A stretch of 5,744 nt of DNA, from the NCBI GenBank assembly GCA_027320785.1, contig DAHVKR010000104.1, positions 1-5,744 of the forward strand. The letters run 5' to 3'. Below, in pieces: positions 3,920 through 5,744 of the stretch. How positions within the stretch are numbered: position 1 is the first letter of the stretch; each line of letters opens with the position of its first letter. The notes below the pieces were generated by a model that searched no databases, was not told the DNA's origin, and saw only the letters and a list, made by a program, of their open reading frames with translations. The DNA comes from Bdellovibrionales bacterium (lineage in GTDB: Bacteria > Bdellovibrionota > Bdellovibrionia > Bdellovibrionales > Bdellovibrionaceae). The translations under genes and the position numbers were made by a program.

Positions 3920-5744
3920 ATGAGTCAAAATCCGCTCAGGGTGAATGAAACAGTACAAGAAGTCATGAAAATCGTGACAGAGATGGCCGGTATCCAGCTT
4001 GGAACTCGTCAAATTCCCATGATTGAAAATAGGCTTAAAACAAGAATACTAAAATTAAAGCTTAAAGATTACGATGAATATCTTTTGTACTTAAATCGAA
4101 ATCGAGAGAGTGAATCTCAAGCACTGATCTCGTTGATGACAACTCATCATACATTTTTCTTTCGCGAGTTTACTCATTTTGAGTTTATTTTGAATAAGGG
4201 ACTAAATTCCCTTATTGAGGCAGCACGTAAGCGCGGTGATAAAACTATTCGAGTGTTATCGGCTGCTTGCAGTCGAGGGCATGAAGTCTATTCTCTTGCC
4301 ATGTTTTTTGATTTTCATCTAAAAATGGCAGCTCCTGATTTAAAATATGAAATTTGGGGAACTGACATTGATCCTGAGTCAGTCGAGTACGCGCGAAATG
4401 GCGTTTATAAGGCGGAAGAACTTAAGCAGTCTCCTGCTATGTATATAGATGGGCACTGGGTTCGGGGAAAAGGGAAGGTTAGTGACTATAGCAAGGTTCG
4501 TGAGAACTTGCGAAGCCATTGTCACTTCGAAACAGCTAATCTTCTGACATACGATCAGTTTTTATCTGGGAAAAAATTTGACTTAATTTTTTGTCGAAAT
4601 GTTTTTATTTATTTTGAAGCCAATCAAATAAAAAGCATAACAGAAAGAATGCTCCAATCTTTAAATGAGGAGGGGCTTCTTTTTCTGGGTGTATCTGAAA
4701 CTCTGAATGGCTTGGGACTTAAAGTGACTAGCGTGGGTCCTTCTATCTATCAAAAACCCTCATCTCAACCACAGCAAACGAAACCGGCTCCAGTTGCTGA
4801 AGCAAAACCTAAAATTGCGGAAGTCCTTTGTGTTGACGACTCGAAGGCTATTCATGCCTTGTTAGGAAAAGTTCTAACACCTGATCAAGGTTTCCGTATT
4901 ACTGCCAAAGCCATGAATGGGCGTGAAGCTCTGGAAATACTGAAATCTAAAAAATTTGATTTTATCACTCTCGATCTTCATATGCCTGAAGTAGATGGCT
5001 TAGGGTTTCTTGAAAAATATCAAGCGAAAGACACCCCCGTGCTGGTGATTTCATCAATCAATCGTGATGATATGAGTATTGCCCAAAAAGCTTTACAAAT
5101 GGGGGCGAAAGATTACGTTGAGAAACCATCATTAGAAAATTTAGCTCAGGCTGGGAACGAGATTCGCTCTAAGATGAAGATTATTTTATCTCAGAAGGGC
5201 TCTGCCCCTATGAGTTCTTCATCGCGTCTCAATGTCACAGCTCCCGCTGTGACTCCGGTTGCTCAGGCACAAAAGGCAAGAGTTCTCATAGTCGATGATT
5301 CTAAAACGATCCGTACTCTTTTGAAGTCTATTCTCTCAAAAGACTCGCGATTTGAAGTTGTAGGAGAGGCAGAGAAGCCTAGTGAAGTGATGGCTCTCAT
5401 AGATAAATTAAAGCCTGATGTTTTGACACTTGATATTCATATGCCTGAGATGAATGGTGTTCAGCTTTTAAAATCATTGAACCAAAAAGGAACACGCTAT
5501 CAAATTCCTGCGGTGATGATTAGCTCAATTAGTAAAGAAGAAGGGACATTCGTTTTGGATGCACTGGCTGCGGGTGCTGTTGATTACATTCAAAAACCCT
5601 CGTCTCAGCAGCTGACGGAAGTTTCGCGTGATATATGTGAAAAAATTGCGACTGCATCAAAAGCAAAAGTTCGCGTTCCTACTTTTAAACCGAAACGGAC
5701 AGTGGTTCATCAGGAAACAGATCAGGATGCACTGGTTGTGATTG
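3920..5744 (+). CDS. Chemotaxis CheR methyltransferase - REC - REC - (CheB methylesterase) fusion, 3' end outside the window
   Basis: The open frame runs 608 codons without a stop to the window edge. Residues about 9-278 are CheR: an N-terminal helical domain with R38-L39-x-x-R42, T74-T-H-H-T-F-F-F-R82-E (SAM side), S114-A-A-C-S-R-G-H-E122-V-Y-S-L-A (SAM loop), D149 in G-T-D-I-D, N207-L-L and F224-C-R-N227-V-F-I-Y. A Pro/Gln/Ala linker leads to REC1 (about 300-425: D306/D307, D352, S378/S379, K402) and, after a second Ser/Ala/Pro linker, REC2 (about 453-575: D459/D460, D505 in L-D-I-H-M-P-E, S535/S536, K559). Both receivers are of CheB/CheY type with all phosphorylation residues. After a basic linker the last residues D-A-L-V-V-I plus a G match the first strand of a CheB methylesterase domain; that identity is inferred. 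The ATG is preceded by TTGGAG nine bases upstream and lies 36 bases after cheW. CheR adds, and CheB would remove, methyl groups on receptor glutamates. Confidence 0.92.
   Translation, partial: MSQNPLRVNETVQEVMKIVTEMAGIQLGTRQIPMIENRLKTRILKLKLKDYDEYLLYLNRNRESESQALISLMTTHHTFFFREFTHFEFILNKGLNSLIEAARKRGDKTIRVLSAACSRGHEVYSLAMFFDFHLKMAAPDLKYEIWGTDIDPESVEYARNGVYKAEELKQSPAMYIDGHWVRGKGKVSDYSKVRENLRSHCHFETANLLTYDQFLSGKKFDLIFCRNVFIYFEANQIKSITERMLQSLNEEGLLFLGVSETLNGLGLKVTSVGPSIYQKPSSQPQQTKPAPVAEAKPKIAEVLCVDDSKAIHALLGKVLTPDQGFRITAKAMNGREALEILKSKKFDFITLDLHMPEVDGLGFLEKYQAKDTPVLVISSINRDDMSIAQKALQMGAKDYVEKPSLENLAQAGNEIRSKMKIILSQKGSAPMSSSSRLNVTAPAVTPVAQAQKARVLIVDDSKTIRTLLKSILSKDSRFEVVGEAEKPSEVMALIDKLKPDVLTLDIHMPEMNGVQLLKSLNQKGTRYQIPAVMISSISKEEGTFVLDALAAGAVDYIQKPSSQQLTEVSRDICEKIATASKAKVRVPTFKPKRTVVHQETDQDALVVI

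Overview
The window is a bacterial chemotaxis signalling locus, with a second group of two-component genes reading away from it. The base composition is moderately AT-rich. Starts are often GTG or TTG behind good Shine-Dalgarno sequences, so the host is a Gram-negative-type bacterium. The predicted CheA without P2 and the CheR-REC-REC-CheB fusion suggest Bdellovibrionota or a related former deltaproteobacterial lineage. That assignment is a guess from style; no marker gene here proves it.

Left part (1-1380, minus strand). Reading leftwards there is a NarL/FixJ-type response regulator (733-1380), a 119-base gap, a single-domain receiver protein with a charged helical tail (71-613), and, 9 bases after its stop, the first 20 codons of another gene (1-61). 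The start of that last gene looks like the N-terminus of GAF-domain sensor kinases. The receiver protein and the putative GAF kinase are probably co-transcribed.

Middle (1381-1595). This is a 215-base divergent intergenic region. It holds the control sequences of both directions: a weak FliA-like promoter candidate, a direct repeat of GGGACA spaced one helical turn, and an A-rich tract.

Right part (1596-5744, plus strand). cheA (GTG start) overlaps cheW by 4 bases. After 36 bases follows a long open frame that leaves the window. It encodes a CheR methyltransferase, then two receiver domains. The last six codons match the opening strand of a CheB methylesterase domain. Together these give the kinase, its coupling protein, and both adaptation activities (receptor methylation and, by inference, demethylation), the latter two probably in one polypeptide. 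No chemoreceptor and no stand-alone classical cheY is visible. The most unusual item is the CheR-REC-REC-(CheB) protein: opposing enzymes would be fused around a tandem receiver pair that CheA could phosphorylate.
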